Position numbers and translations under genes: made by a program. 64,000 nt of DNA, taken from contig NZ_CP045404.1 in NCBI RefSeq assembly GCF_009363715.1, forward strand, positions 3,316,001 to 3,380,000, given 5' to 3'. The notes below the pieces were generated by a model. It ran no database searches. It worked only from the letters and a program-made list of their open reading frames with translations, and was not told the DNA's origin. The DNA comes from Roseovarius sp. THAF9 (lineage in GTDB: Bacteria; Pseudomonadota; Alphaproteobacteria; Rhodobacterales; Rhodobacteraceae). The number at the start of each line of letters is the position of its first letter. The first letter of the stretch is position 1. Shown here in pieces: positions 1 through 8,817 of this stretch.

Positions 1-1345
1 CCTCGGGCACGATCACGCCCACAACCGTCTCGCCGAAATCCGCATGCGGCACGCCGATCACCGCGCTTTCCAGCACGCCGGGCTGCTCGTCCAGCACCAG
101 TTCGATCTCTTTTGGATAAATGTTGTATCCACCCGAGATGATCAGGTCCTTGTTGCGCCCCACGATCTGGACATAGCCGCGATCGTCGATAACGCCGAGG
201 TCGCCAGTGATGAAAAACCCGTTCTCCCGCAGCTCTGCCGCGGTCTTCTCGGGCATCTGCCAATATCCCTGGAACACGTTCGGCCCGCGCACCTCGATCT
301 GGCCGACCTCGCCCTGCGCCACCTCCTCGCCCGTCTCGGGGTCGGTGATCTTCAGCTCCACCCCTGGCAGCGGAAAGCCCACGGTACCGGCGCGCCGGTC
401 CCCGTCATAGGGGTTCGACGTGTTCATGTTGGTTTCCGTCATGCCATAGCGTTCGAGGATGCGATGGCCGGTGCGTTTTTCGAACTGCGTATGCGTCTCG
501 GCCAGAAGCGGGGCACTGCCCGACACGAACAGCCGCATATGCGCCACAAGGTCCTTGTCGAACCGCGGATCGTCCAGAAGGCGCGTGTAGAAGGTCGGCA
601 CCCCCATCATCGCGGTGGCATCCGGCAAAAGCTCGATGACCGTGTCCAGATCGAACTTCGGCAAGAAGATCATCGCGCCACCCGCCACCAGCGTGATGTT
701 GGTGGCCACGAACAGACCGTGCGTGTGAAAGATCGGCAGCGCGTGCAGCAGGACATCATCACTGGTAAACCGCCAGTGCTCCGCCAAGGTCTCGGCGTTC
801 GACAGCAGGTTCTCCTGGCTCAGCATTGCGCCTTTTGACCGCCCCGTCGTCCCCGAGGTGTAGAGCAGCGCAGCCAGGTCATCTTCCTTGCGGCTTACGG
901 TCTCGAACGTCTCGGACGCCTCCGCCGCCTTCTCCGACAGACTGCCAGAGCCATCTTCGTCCAGTGTCTCCAGCGCCGCGCCGTGCTCCGACGTGATAGA
1001 CCGTAGCGCACTCCGCCTGTCGCCCTTGCAAATCACCATCGACGCGCCGCTGTCCTCGATGAAATAGCTCAGTTCCTCCACCGTGTAGCCGGTGTTGAGC
1101 GGAAGAAAGACCAACCCTGCCTGCACACAGGCAGCATACACGGCCAGGGCGTGGTGCGATTTTTCAACCTGCGCCGCAACCCGGGCACCGGGCGCCAGTC
1201 CCGCATCCGCAAAGGTGTTGGCATATTGCGCGGCCAGCCGCAGAAACCGATCATGGGTCAGCGTCTCGCCGTCTGGCAGATACAGAAACGGCGTGTCCTT
1301 GCCGACGTGATCGCCGAACAGGGCATCGAAAAGGGGATTGGTCAT
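1..1345 (-). CDS. matB: Malonyl-CoA synthetase MatB (C-terminus cut by window edge)
   Basis: An ANL-superfamily acyl-CoA ligase, predicted to activate malonate with ATP and CoA in the cytoplasm. It starts at ATG 1345-1343 and runs off the left edge, so about 448 N-terminal residues are visible and the C-terminal lid domain is incomplete. The AMP-binding loop LLYTSGTTGRSKGA lies near residues 160-173, followed by RYGMTETNM and ITGDLG, all family motifs. The start overlaps the stop of malonyl-CoA decarboxylase by four bases (ATGA), so the two are translationally coupled. The malonate assignment rests on the neighbour genes (decarboxylase, TRAP system, MatR-like regulator), because ligase motifs alone do not fix the substrate. 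Confidence 0.9.
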   Translation of the reverse strand, partial: MTNPLFDALFGDHVGKDTPFLYLPDGETLTHDRFLRLAAQYANTFADAGLAPGARVAAQVEKSHHALAVYAACVQAGLVFLPLNTGYTVEELSYFIEDSGASMVICKGDRRSALRSITSEHGAALETLDEDGSGSLSEKAAEASETFETVSRKEDDLAALLYTSGTTGRSKGAMLSQENLLSNAETLAEHWRFTSDDVLLHALPIFHTHGLFVATNITLVAGGAMIFLPKFDLDTVIELLPDATAMMGVPTFYTRLLDDPRFDKDLVAHMRLFVSGSAPLLAETHTQFEKRTGHRILERYGMTETNMNTSNPYDGDRRAGTVGFPLPGVELKITDPETGEEVAQGEVGQIEVRGPNVFQGYWQMPEKTAAELRENGFFITGDLGVIDDRGYVQIVGRNKDLIISGGYNIYPKEIELVLDEQPGVLESAVIGVPHADFGETVVGVIVPE

Positions 1346-2604
1346 GCGTGTCCCTCCTCCGGCAGTGTTTTTGCGGCACTTGCGGCCTGCGATTTGATTT
1401 CGCTCGACGTCGCGACCCTCTGTTCCGCCGCGAAGCGTTCGTGGTTCTGCGACACCTTGCCCAGGTCATAGAGGTAATTCACCATCACCCCCGCGGATTG
1501 CTTCATCCCGTTGGTGGATACGTCCGCATTGGCGTGAACCTTGTGAACCTGCGCCCCGTTGCCAAGGTGGAACCGCGCCACCGGGTCCAGCGGCAGGCCA
1601 TCGTCGCGCTTGGCCTGCGTCAGGTAATAGGCCGCGTAATCGCACAGCGCATCGGGCTGCTGCGCCTCCGCGTTGATGTCCTGGCTTTCCATCCAGCGGG
1701 TCAGGCCGGGGATAGGTGACAAGGTGACGAAATTCCTCAGCGCGGGGTTTTCCAGCGCCAGATCCGCCGCCACCTGCTTGATCAGCGAGTTGCCGAAAGA
1801 GATCTGCGCCAGACCGGACTGGCAGTTCGAAATCGAGTAGAACACGGCGGTGTTCGCCCGTTCGACGTCGATCTGGTCGCGCTCTTCAGCCAGAACCTCC
1901 TGAATCGAGCCCGGGATTCCATCGGTCAGCGCCACTTCCACGAAGATAAGCGGCTCGTCCGGCATGGCCGGGTGAAAGAACGCGAAACAGCGCCGGTCCG
2001 CCGGCTCCAGCCGCCGGCGCAGATCGTTCCAGCTGTCGATCGCGTGCACGGCCTCGTAGGCAATGATCTTTTCCAGGATATGCGCCGGGCTTTCCCAACT
2101 GATCGGGCGCAGCACGAGGAACCCGCGATTGAACCAGCTTGCGAACAGATGCCGGAAATCCAAGTCCAGCGCCTGAAGCTCACCATCGTCCCGGCCCAAC
2201 CGCAGCAGGTCCGTGCGCATCCCGACCAACCGCTTGGTCGCGCCCGGCACCTGGTTCATCCGCCGGATCAGTTCCTGCCGGGGCGACTCCGAGGCGTTCA
2301 GGAAAGCGCGATAGGTGGCCTTGGACTGGCCGCGCTCATACGAGTCCAGCGCGTCACGCACCTCTTCGGGGTTGATGACCATATCCCGCGCGAGGTGCCG
2401 GAAAAACGCCAGCTTCGCGGCATCGTCCCAGCCTTCGTACCGGCCCAGGATCTGCCGCGCCACCGCCTGGCCCGAAACCTCGCCGGTGGCCCCGATCAGG
2501 TCGGCGGTCAGATCCTCGATGGGACGATCGTCACGCGGCACCCCCCGGGACGCGCCGTAGCGACGCTCGAACACTGTTGACAGAAGATCGGCCAGCAAGG
2601 TCAT
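1342..2604 (-). CDS. matA: Malonyl-CoA decarboxylase
   Basis: Converts malonyl-CoA to acetyl-CoA and CO2; together with the downstream ligase it lets malonate serve as carbon source. It is 420 residues long, normal for bacterial MCD. The conserved C-terminal block FHLGNGAQVHKVHANADVS, with the family's catalytic-region histidine, is at about residues 345-363, followed by the conserved VNYLYDL segment. The ATG at 2604 was chosen because it overlaps the stop of the upstream permease gene as ATGA; the open frame continues upstream only as a shadow of that gene. It lies fourth in a five-gene operon with the TRAP transporter. Confidence 0.93.
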   Translation of the reverse strand: MTLLADLLSTVFERRYGASRGVPRDDRPIEDLTADLIGATGEVSGQAVARQILGRYEGWDDAAKLAFFRHLARDMVINPEEVRDALDSYERGQSKATYRAFLNASESPRQELIRRMNQVPGATKRLVGMRTDLLRLGRDDGELQALDLDFRHLFASWFNRGFLVLRPISWESPAHILEKIIAYEAVHAIDSWNDLRRRLEPADRRCFAFFHPAMPDEPLIFVEVALTDGIPGSIQEVLAEERDQIDVERANTAVFYSISNCQSGLAQISFGNSLIKQVAADLALENPALRNFVTLSPIPGLTRWMESQDINAEAQQPDALCDYAAYYLTQAKRDDGLPLDPVARFHLGNGAQVHKVHANADVSTNGMKQSAGVMVNYLYDLGKVSQNHERFAAEQRVATSSEIKSQAASAAKTLPEEGHA

Positions 2605-3917
2605 AGCTCCGCTCCCATCACCATATCGGGCAGCCACGTGGCGATGCCCGGAAACAGGCACAACAGGACAATCGCGATAACCATGCAGGCCACGAAGGGC
2701 AACGACCCGGTCAGGATCGTCTTCAGCGAGATGTCCGGCGCAATGCCGTTGATCACGTAAAGGTTCAGGCCCACGGGCGGCGAGATCAGCCCGATTTCCA
2801 TGTTGATCGTCAGAACCACGGCAAACCAGATCGGGTCGAACCCGGCAGTGGTGATGATCGGCAGCAGGATCGGCGCGGCCATCAGGATCACCGCGACCGG
2901 CGGTAGGAAAAAGCCCGCGATTATCAGAAAGACGTTGATCGCGCCCATCAGCACCCAGCGGTTCACGTCCAGCGTGCCGATCCACTCGGCGATGGACTGC
3001 GTGATGAAAAGCGACGACAGCATGTAGGAGAACACGCCGGCCGCCGCGATGATGAACAGGATCATCACGCTTTCACGCGTGCTGTCGCGCAGCACGGTCC
3101 AGATCTGGCGCGGGTCCCACATGCGGTAGATGATCATCGCGATCAACATGCACATCAGCGCGCCGACGGCGGCCGTTTCCGACGGCGTGGCGATGCCGCC
3201 ATACATGGCGTAAAGCACGCCTAGGATGATGAACAGGAACGGCAGTACACGCGGCAGGATCTCCAGGCGTTCCTTCCAGCTATAGCTGCCCGCCGACAGG
3301 ACGCTCGCGTTGCCCGACTTCCACGTGGAATAGAGCGACCACGCCATGAACAGGCCCACCAGCAGCAGGCCGGGGAACACACCCGCAAGGAACAGCCGCC
3401 CGATCGAGGTCTCGGTGGCGATGCCGTAGACGATCATCGTGACCGACGGCGGAATGAGGATACCCAGCGTCCCGCCCGCGGCGATGGACCCCGCTGCGAC
3501 GCCATCAGGATAGCCCCGCTTGCGCATCTCGGGGATGCCCATCTTGCCGATGGCCGCACAGGTGGCCGGGCTTGACCCCGACATCGCGGCAAACAGCGCA
3601 CAGGCCCCGAGGTTCGACACCACAAGCCCACCCGGCACCCGGGTCAGCCAGCGTTCCAGCGCCTCGTAAAGGTCCGCGCCTGCACGGGTCGAGGCGATGG
3701 AGGCGCCCATGATGATGAACATCGGAATCGACAGCAGCGCGAAGTTGTCCAGCTTGCCAAAGAAAATCTCCGGCATCAGCGACAGCGAGCTCATCCCGTC
3801 GAAAATGATCAGGAATCCGGCAGAGACGACCAGCAGGCCCGCGGCCACGGATATCCCCGAAAACAGGACAACGATGGTGATGATGGCAACCAGACCACCC
3901 AGTGCAAGCGGATCCAT
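2601..3917 (-). CDS. matM: TRAP transporter large permease (DctM type), probably for malonate
   Basis: The 438-residue, 12-helix membrane subunit of a tripartite ATP-independent transporter, which drives sodium- or proton-coupled uptake of a substrate delivered by the periplasmic binder. Hydrophobic segments run through the whole protein, with DctM-family features such as GSSPATCAAIGKMGIPEM near residues 114-131 and the ISPPVGLNLYVINGIAPD motif near residues 378-395. Its start shares one base with the stop of the small permease (TGATG), and its stop overlaps the decarboxylase start. Operon order (binder, small permease, large permease, decarboxylase, ligase) matches the matPQMAB malonate locus described in Sinorhizobium meliloti, which I recall from the literature; substrate is inferred from that. 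Confidence 0.9.
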   Translation of the reverse strand: MDPLALGGLVAIITIVVLFSGISVAAGLLVVSAGFLIIFDGMSSLSLMPEIFFGKLDNFALLSIPMFIIMGASIASTRAGADLYEALERWLTRVPGGLVVSNLGACALFAAMSGSSPATCAAIGKMGIPEMRKRGYPDGVAAGSIAAGGTLGILIPPSVTMIVYGIATETSIGRLFLAGVFPGLLLVGLFMAWSLYSTWKSGNASVLSAGSYSWKERLEILPRVLPFLFIILGVLYAMYGGIATPSETAAVGALMCMLIAMIIYRMWDPRQIWTVLRDSTRESVMILFIIAAAGVFSYMLSSLFITQSIAEWIGTLDVNRWVLMGAINVFLIIAGFFLPPVAVILMAAPILLPIITTAGFDPIWFAVVLTINMEIGLISPPVGLNLYVINGIAPDISLKTILTGSLPFVACMVIAIVLLCLFPGIATWLPDMVMGAEL

Positions 3918-4468
3918 CAGACGTCCTCCAGCCCGAAGGGCTTGTCGATGCCCGTCGTCATTGCGAAAAGATCAGCCGCCAGTTGCAGCGCATAGAGGCC
4001 AAAGCCCAGCGGCAGCGCAAGATACGGCACCCACAGCTTGGGGTTCCACGGCGTGTTCGACGTCTCGCCCCAGTCCCAGGCCTCGTGCCAGAAATGATAG
4101 CCATGCCAGAGCATCATGCCGACCACGGCGAGCGTCAGCGCCATGACGATCCCGGCCAGCACCCGCCGCGCCTTGTTGGGGATCATGATCGGCAGCAGGT
4201 CAACGTTCACATGCCCCCGCACGTATTGCACGTAAGGAAGGCCCAGCATGGTCGCACCGATCATCAGGTACGTCACGCCTTCGGTGTGCCAAATCGTGGA
4301 CTGGTTCAGCACGAACCGGATGAAAATCATCTGACAGACGATCAGGACGGACACGACGATCATCAGCGCAGCGACGACGCCGCAAGCCTGGCTGATCCAG
4401 CCGATGACGCGCAAGATTGGGTTGCCACCGTGGCGGGCGGCCGCTGTGGCGTGGGCGGAACCGGACAT
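3917..4468 (-). CDS. matQ: TRAP transporter small permease (DctQ type)
   Basis: The 183-residue, four-helix inner-membrane partner of the large permease. Helices are visible at about residues 19-45 (ILRVIGWISQACGVVAALMI), 54-75, 98-120 and 145-165. DctQ proteins are poorly conserved, so the call rests on size, topology and its place between binder and large permease. It is separated from the binder gene by 83 bases that hold a perfect 10-bp stem-loop (4510-4534), so its mRNA level may be set lower than that of the binder. It overlaps the large permease gene by one base. Confidence 0.87.
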   Translation of the reverse strand: MSGSAHATAAARHGGNPILRVIGWISQACGVVAALMIVVSVLIVCQMIFIRFVLNQSTIWHTEGVTYLMIGATMLGLPYVQYVRGHVNVDLLPIMIPNKARRVLAGIVMALTLAVVGMMLWHGYHFWHEAWDWGETSNTPWNPKLWVPYLALPLGFGLYALQLAADLFAMTTGIDKPFGLEDV

Positions 4469-4509
4469 CGCTCGGCCTCCGTTGAAAAAGTGGAAAGGGT
4501 ACGCGGCGG

Positions 4510-4534
4510 CGGGCCCGGCGCGGTGCCGGGCCCG
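4510..4534 (-). promoter_or_regulatory. Intergenic stem-loop between TRAP binder and small permease genes
   Basis: A perfect inverted repeat: CGGGCCCGGC at 4510-4519, a five-base loop, and GCCGGGCCCG at 4525-4534. It is all G+C and has no following T run, so it is unlikely to be a simple terminator. By analogy with other binding-protein transporter operons, it may block 3' decay of the binder mRNA or partly attenuate transcription, giving more binder than permease. The structure is seen directly; the role is inferred. Confidence 0.6.
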
Positions 4535-4551
4535 ACGATTGGTTCAGCGGA

Positions 4552-5538
4552 TCACTCGACGGCCAGCGCCTTGTCCAGCAGCGCCTGACCTTCGGGCGAG
4601 CCTTCCAGGAACGCCTTGTAGGCCGTTTCCTGCGCAATCTCGCGCCACGCGTCGAACTCTTCCTGGCTCATCTCGGCGATCTCGACACCGTTCTCGGCAA
4701 AGACGTCACGCGCATTGCCGTCCTGGCTCTTGGCCTCTTCGAGGTAGAACGCCTCGGCCTTCTCGGCGGCCTCCATCAGAGCGGTCTGCTGTTCCTCGCT
4801 CAGGCTTTCGAACTTGGATTTGTTCATCAACAGCGGCTGGTACATGAACCACAGCGCATAATCGCCCGCCGGGGTAAAGCACGACACCTGCTCGTAGATG
4901 CGGTAGCTGACAAAGGAGGAAGACGAGGTATTCGCCGCGTCCAGAACGCCGGTCTGCATCGCGTTATAGATCTCGGCCGAGCTCATCGACGCGATGGAGG
5001 CACCGGCCCCCGCCAGCATCTGCTCGAACGCCTTGCCAGCGGCACGGGTCTGCAGGCCTTCCACGTCCTCCGGCGCGGTGATGCACTTTTCCTTGCCGGC
5101 AAAGCCACCGGCCAGGTAGCCGTGGACCAACACCATGATGTCATCCTCGGCCATGATGCCTTCGATATCGCCCATGAACTCGGATTCGTTCAGACGTGCG
5201 GCGTGGTCGTGGTTCTTCACCAGCCCGGGCATCAGGGTCAGGTTGTAGGCGTTGCGCAGGCCGCCCGCATAGGACAGCGGAAAGACGATCATGTCGACCT
5301 GCCCACGGGCCAGCGGCTTGTATTGCTCGCGCGCCTTGAACAGCGACTGCGACGGGAAAATCTGGATGTCAAGATCGACATCCGCCGCCGCGACTTCGTC
5401 TGCGACCATCTGGGCCACCTTGTGACGCACGTCGCTCGTGGACCATTGGTGCGACAGGCGCAACTCTTCGGCACTCGCCGTCAGGCTGCCTGCGAATAGC
5501 GCTGCTGCCGCGACTGCGGCTGTGAAATTCAGTTTCAT
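4552..5538 (-). CDS. matP: TRAP transporter solute-binding protein (DctP family), probably for malonate
   Basis: The periplasmic receptor that hands substrate to the TRAP permease. It has 328 residues, beginning with a clear signal peptide (MKLNFTAAVAAAALFAGSLTASA, cleavage after ASA). The ATG at 5538 has a strong ribosome site GGGAGGA just upstream, so an upstream in-frame extension is not used. The mature protein has the DctP fold features, including an LQTRAAGK segment near residue 160 carrying the arginine that usually clamps a carboxylate in this family. It is the first gene of the operon and would be controlled from the operator-bearing gap to the divergent gntR gene. Confidence 0.9.
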   Translation of the reverse strand: MKLNFTAAVAAAALFAGSLTASAEELRLSHQWSTSDVRHKVAQMVADEVAAADVDLDIQIFPSQSLFKAREQYKPLARGQVDMIVFPLSYAGGLRNAYNLTLMPGLVKNHDHAARLNESEFMGDIEGIMAEDDIMVLVHGYLAGGFAGKEKCITAPEDVEGLQTRAAGKAFEQMLAGAGASIASMSSAEIYNAMQTGVLDAANTSSSSFVSYRIYEQVSCFTPAGDYALWFMYQPLLMNKSKFESLSEEQQTALMEAAEKAEAFYLEEAKSQDGNARDVFAENGVEIAEMSQEEFDAWREIAQETAYKAFLEGSPEGQALLDKALAVE

Positions 5539-5615
5539 ATGTTCCTCCCAAAACGTCCTGATTCGTACTCGGACTGCCCCGCACCCTAACGAGATTGTGT
5601 CACCAGTCAAATTTT

Positions 5616-5625
5616 TTGTATACAA
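5616..5625. promoter_or_regulatory. Probable MatR-type GntR operator (TTGTATACAA)
   Basis: A perfect 10-bp palindrome in the 133-base gap between the divergent regulator gene and the malonate operon. Read on the minus strand it sits in TCTTGTATACAAAA. The Rhizobium MatR site I recall from the literature has half-sites TCTTGTA/TACACGA, so one half-site is identical. It is about 78 bases upstream of the binder start and 47 bases upstream of the regulator start, a place where one dimer could control both directions. Confidence 0.7.
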
Positions 5626-5671
5626 GAACGGATTTCTTGCGCTCTAGGCGGCGCTGTGCTAGCGGATTGAA

Positions 5672-6328
5672 ATGGAACGCAAGCGCGCAGATCTCATCGC
5701 GGACGCCATCGAAGAGCTGATTTTCGATGGCACGTTCGAGGATGGCGCCCGCCTGGACGAGGTCCAGCTGGCCGAACGCTTCAACGTCTCCAGAACCCCG
5801 ATAAGAGAGGCCCTTCAAAGGCTTATCCTGTCCGGACTGGTGGAACAGCTGCCACGTCGCGGGGTCTTCGTGCGTCAGCCTGGACCGGTCGAACTGATCG
5901 AGATGTTCGAGGTCATGGCCGAGCTCGAAGCGGTCTGCGCCCGGCTGGCCGCGTCACGCATTTCCGACGCGGCCCTTGCCCAACTGCGCGCCATAAACGA
6001 GCGATGCCGCACCGCGACCCAGGCGCAGGACGCCGATGGCAACTACGACCAGAACGATCTTTTTCACGCCACGCTCTACGCCCAGACCGGCAACGCGTTT
6101 CTCGAACAGGAATGCCTGCGGCTGCAACGCCGCCTGCGCCCGTTCCGCCGCCTGCAATTGCGCTGGCGCGGGCGCATGGCGCAATCGGTGGCCGAACATG
6201 ACGCCATCCTCGCCGCGATCGAGGCCGGAGACGGCGATCAGGCCGGCAATCTGCTGCGCCAGCACGTCGCGGTCCAGGGCGAGAAATTCCACCGCCTAAT
6301 GTCCAGCCTGAAGCCCGCGGCCGAGTAA
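5672..6328 (+). CDS. matR: GntR-family (FCD subfamily) regulator of the malonate operon
   Basis: A 218-residue transcription factor with an N-terminal winged helix (residues about 5-72; recognition region QLAERFNVSRTPIREALQRL) and an all-helical FCD ligand domain (about 80-210) with the metal/ligand histidines expected in this subfamily (FHATLY near 130, SVAEHDAIL near 174, LRQHV near 196). It diverges from the TRAP-decarboxylase-ligase operon, the same arrangement as MatR, and a palindromic operator lies in the shared gap. The probable effector is malonate or malonyl-CoA, inferred from context. No strong ribosome site precedes ATG 5672. Confidence 0.85.
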   Translation: MERKRADLIADAIEELIFDGTFEDGARLDEVQLAERFNVSRTPIREALQRLILSGLVEQLPRRGVFVRQPGPVELIEMFEVMAELEAVCARLAASRISDAALAQLRAINERCRTATQAQDADGNYDQNDLFHATLYAQTGNAFLEQECLRLQRRLRPFRRLQLRWRGRMAQSVAEHDAILAAIEAGDGDQAGNLLRQHVAVQGEKFHRLMSSLKPAAE

Positions 6329-6337
6329 CTCCGGCGC

Positions 6338-7660
6338 TCAGGCCAGTACGGTCTCAACCGCCTGCCCCAGCTTGTCGACCAACTCGTCCAGCTGGCTTTC
6401 GGTCAGAATGAAGGGCGGTGCCAACAGCACGTGATCGCCGCGCTGCCCGTCCACGGTGCCGCCCATCGGATAACAGATCAGCCCCGCCTCGAACGCCGCC
6501 GCCTTTATCTTCGCGTGCAGCTTTCGGCCCGGATCGAATGGCGCTTTCGTCTCGCGATCCTCGACCAACTCGATTCCCTGGAACAATCCGCGCCCGCGAA
6601 CGTCGCCCACATGCGGATACTGTCCGAATCTGTCGACCAGCCGCTCCCGCAGCGCATCGCCCAGCGGTGCCACCCGCGCCGCCACGCCGTCGTTCAGCAA
6701 ACGGTCCAGCACCGCCCCCGCGGCCGCGCAGGCGGTCGGATGGCCCAGATAGGTATGGCCATGCTGGAAAAAACCGGACCCTTCCGCGATCGTGTCGTGT
6801 ATCTTGGCCGTGCACATCATCGCGCCGATCGGCTGATACCCGGCCCCAAGCCCCTTGGCGATGGCGCAGATATCCGGCGCGATCCCGTCCTGCTCGCAGG
6901 CGAACAGCGTGCCGGTGCGTCCCATTCCGCACATCACCTCGTCCAGGATCAGCAGGATGCCATGCCGGTCGCAAACCTCTCGTACCGCACGGTAATACCC
7001 GTCGACCGGCGGCACCGCGCCCAGCGTCGCCCCCACGACGGGCTCGGCCACGAAAGCCATGATCGTCTCGGACCCATACTCCTTGATCTCGGCCTCCAGC
7101 TCGGCCACAAGCCGCGCGACATAGCCCTGCGCTGTCTCGCCCTCCTGCATGCCCCGATAGGCATAGCAGGGCGAAACATGGCTCACCTCCATCAAGAGCG
7201 GCGCGAACGGCGCGCGCCGCCACGCATTGCCGCCCGTCGCCAGTGCCCCCAGCGTATTGCCGTGATAGCTTTGCCGCCGCGCGATCACCCGGCTGCGCTG
7301 CGGCTGTCCAGCTTCGATGAAATACTGTCGCACCAGCTTCAGCGCCGCTTCCATCGCCTCGGATCCTCCGGACACGAAGTAAACCCGCTCCAGACCCTTG
7401 GGCGCCACGGCCACCAACCGATCCGCGAGGGCCTCCGCCGGTTCGGACGACAAAAATCCGGTATGCGCAAACGCAACCTTGTCCAGCTGCGCCTTGATCG
7501 CCGCCGTCACATGCGGGTCGCCATGCCCCAGGCACGACACCGCCGCGCCGCCGGACCCATCGAGATACGCCTTGCCCGATGTGTCGTAAAGATAGGCCCC
7601 TTCGCCCCGCGACACGGTCGGCGGCTCGGCGCGGCTGTTGCGGTGAAATACGTGGCTCAT
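6338..7660 (-). CDS. Class III (aspartate aminotransferase family) PLP aminotransferase
   Basis: A 440-residue fold-type I PLP enzyme. The phosphate-binding SGGSEAMEAALKL is at about residues 97-109, the cofactor aspartate at D240 in LILDEVMCGMGRTG, and the Schiff-base lysine at K269 in AIAKGLGAGYQP. Members of this branch move amino groups from omega-amino acids or amines to pyruvate or 2-oxoglutarate; the exact substrate cannot be told. It converges on the gntR gene with only nine bases between stops and diverges from a TAXI-type TRAP binder gene across 121 bases, so it may act on the compound taken up by that transporter, but this is only proximity. Confidence 0.88.
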   Translation of the reverse strand: MSHVFHRNSRAEPPTVSRGEGAYLYDTSGKAYLDGSGGAAVSCLGHGDPHVTAAIKAQLDKVAFAHTGFLSSEPAEALADRLVAVAPKGLERVYFVSGGSEAMEAALKLVRQYFIEAGQPQRSRVIARRQSYHGNTLGALATGGNAWRRAPFAPLLMEVSHVSPCYAYRGMQEGETAQGYVARLVAELEAEIKEYGSETIMAFVAEPVVGATLGAVPPVDGYYRAVREVCDRHGILLILDEVMCGMGRTGTLFACEQDGIAPDICAIAKGLGAGYQPIGAMMCTAKIHDTIAEGSGFFQHGHTYLGHPTACAAAGAVLDRLLNDGVAARVAPLGDALRERLVDRFGQYPHVGDVRGRGLFQGIELVEDRETKAPFDPGRKLHAKIKAAAFEAGLICYPMGGTVDGQRGDHVLLAPPFILTESQLDELVDKLGQAVETVLA

Positions 7661-7781
7661 TCGGCTAACACCTTGAATTCAATAATTTGTCGTCCGATGG
7701 CCTTGCAAGCGGGGCCAGTTCTGGCTCTACTGTGCACATCGACTCATCCCAGGATGATGTTCGCAACACAGGGAGAACACC

Positions 7782-8741
7782 ATGAAAAACTACCTTCTCG
7801 GCGCGTTTGCCGCCGCAGGAATCGCCATTTCCGCCCCCGCATCGGCGCAGGAGTTCATCTCCATTGGCACCGGTGGCGTGACGGGCGTCTATTATCCCAC
7901 CGGCGGTGCGATCTGCCGTCTTGTCAACAAGTCCCGCAAGGATCACGGCATCCGCTGCGCCGTGGAATCCACCGGCGGCTCGGTCTACAACATCAACACC
8001 ATCAAGGCCGGCGAGCTGGAATTCGGCGTCGCGCAGTCCGACTGGCAGTACCACGCCTATAACGGCACCTCGAAATTCTCCGACAACCCGTTCCCGGAAA
8101 TCCGCGCGGTGTTTTCGGTTCACCCCGAACCCTTCACCCTTCTGGTGCGCGGCGACAGCGGCATCGAAAGCTTCGAGGGCCTCAAGGGCAAGCGCGTCAA
8201 CGTCGGCAACCCCGGCTCGGGTCAGCGCGCCACGATGGAAGTCGTGATGGACGCGTTCGGCATCACCATGGACGATCTTGGCCTCGCGACCGAGTACAAG
8301 GGCTCTGAGATGGCCAAGCAGCTGTGTGACGGCAATATCGACGCGATGATCTATACCATCGGTCACCCTGCCGCCGCGATTAAGGAAGCGACCACCACCT
8401 GTGACGTGAAACTGGTCGACGTCGTGGGCGAGCCCATCGACAAGCTGGTGGACGAGAACCCCTACTACCGCGTCGCCACCATTCCCGGCGGCATGTATGC
8501 TGGCAACGATGAGGACAACACCACCTTCGGCGTCGGCGCCACCTTCGTCACCTCCTCCGAGGTGTCCGAAGACGTGGTCTATATCGTGTCCAAGGCGGTG
8601 ATGGAAAACATCGACGATTTCCGCCAGCTGCACCCGGCCTTCGCCAACCTCGAGCCCGAGCAGATGGTTCAGGACGGCCTTTCGGCTCCGCTGCATGCCG
8701 GTGCGGAGAAAGCCTACAAGGAACTGGGGCTGATGGAATAA
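7782..8741 (+). CDS. TAXI-family TRAP transporter solute-binding protein
   Basis: A 319-residue periplasmic receptor with signal peptide (MKNYLLGAFAAAGIAISAPASA, cleavage before QEFISIGTGG). The TAXI hallmark FISIGTGGVTGVYYPTGGAIC begins the mature protein, and two cysteines (CRLVNKS, IRCAVES) are close to the N-terminus. TAXI receptors usually bind amino acids or other small acids such as glutamate; the ligand here is not known. The start is ATG 7782, with AGGGAGA upstream. A strong hairpin with a T run follows the stop, before the fused permease gene, so the receptor can be made in excess over the permease. Confidence 0.92.
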   Translation: MKNYLLGAFAAAGIAISAPASAQEFISIGTGGVTGVYYPTGGAICRLVNKSRKDHGIRCAVESTGGSVYNINTIKAGELEFGVAQSDWQYHAYNGTSKFSDNPFPEIRAVFSVHPEPFTLLVRGDSGIESFEGLKGKRVNVGNPGSGQRATMEVVMDAFGITMDDLGLATEYKGSEMAKQLCDGNIDAMIYTIGHPAAAIKEATTTCDVKLVDVVGEPIDKLVDENPYYRVATIPGGMYAGNDEDNTTFGVGATFVTSSEVSEDVVYIVSKAVMENIDDFRQLHPAFANLEPEQMVQDGLSAPLHAGAEKAYKELGLME

Positions 8742-8755
8742 GCCTCTGAAACTGG

Positions 8756-8783
8756 AAGGGCGCCCCGATGCGGGCGCCCTTTT
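8756..8783 (+). terminator. Rho-independent terminator or attenuator after the TAXI binder gene
   Basis: A perfect 10-bp stem (AAGGGCGCCC at 8756-8765 and GGGCGCCCTT at 8772-8781) with a six-base loop and a T run at 8780-8783. The permease gene of the same transporter starts only 34 bases later, so this probably lets a fraction of transcripts through rather than ending the operon. Confidence 0.82.
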
Positions 8784-8817
8784 CACGACGACAAGAGTTG
8801 CTTGAGGGGGCAGTACA

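Noticed and set aside
6431-8062. 543-codon plus-strand frame opposite the aminotransferase gene
   Set aside because: It is antisense to a complete PLP enzyme with intact motifs and runs into the TAXI binder gene in another frame; composition is Arg/His-rich.
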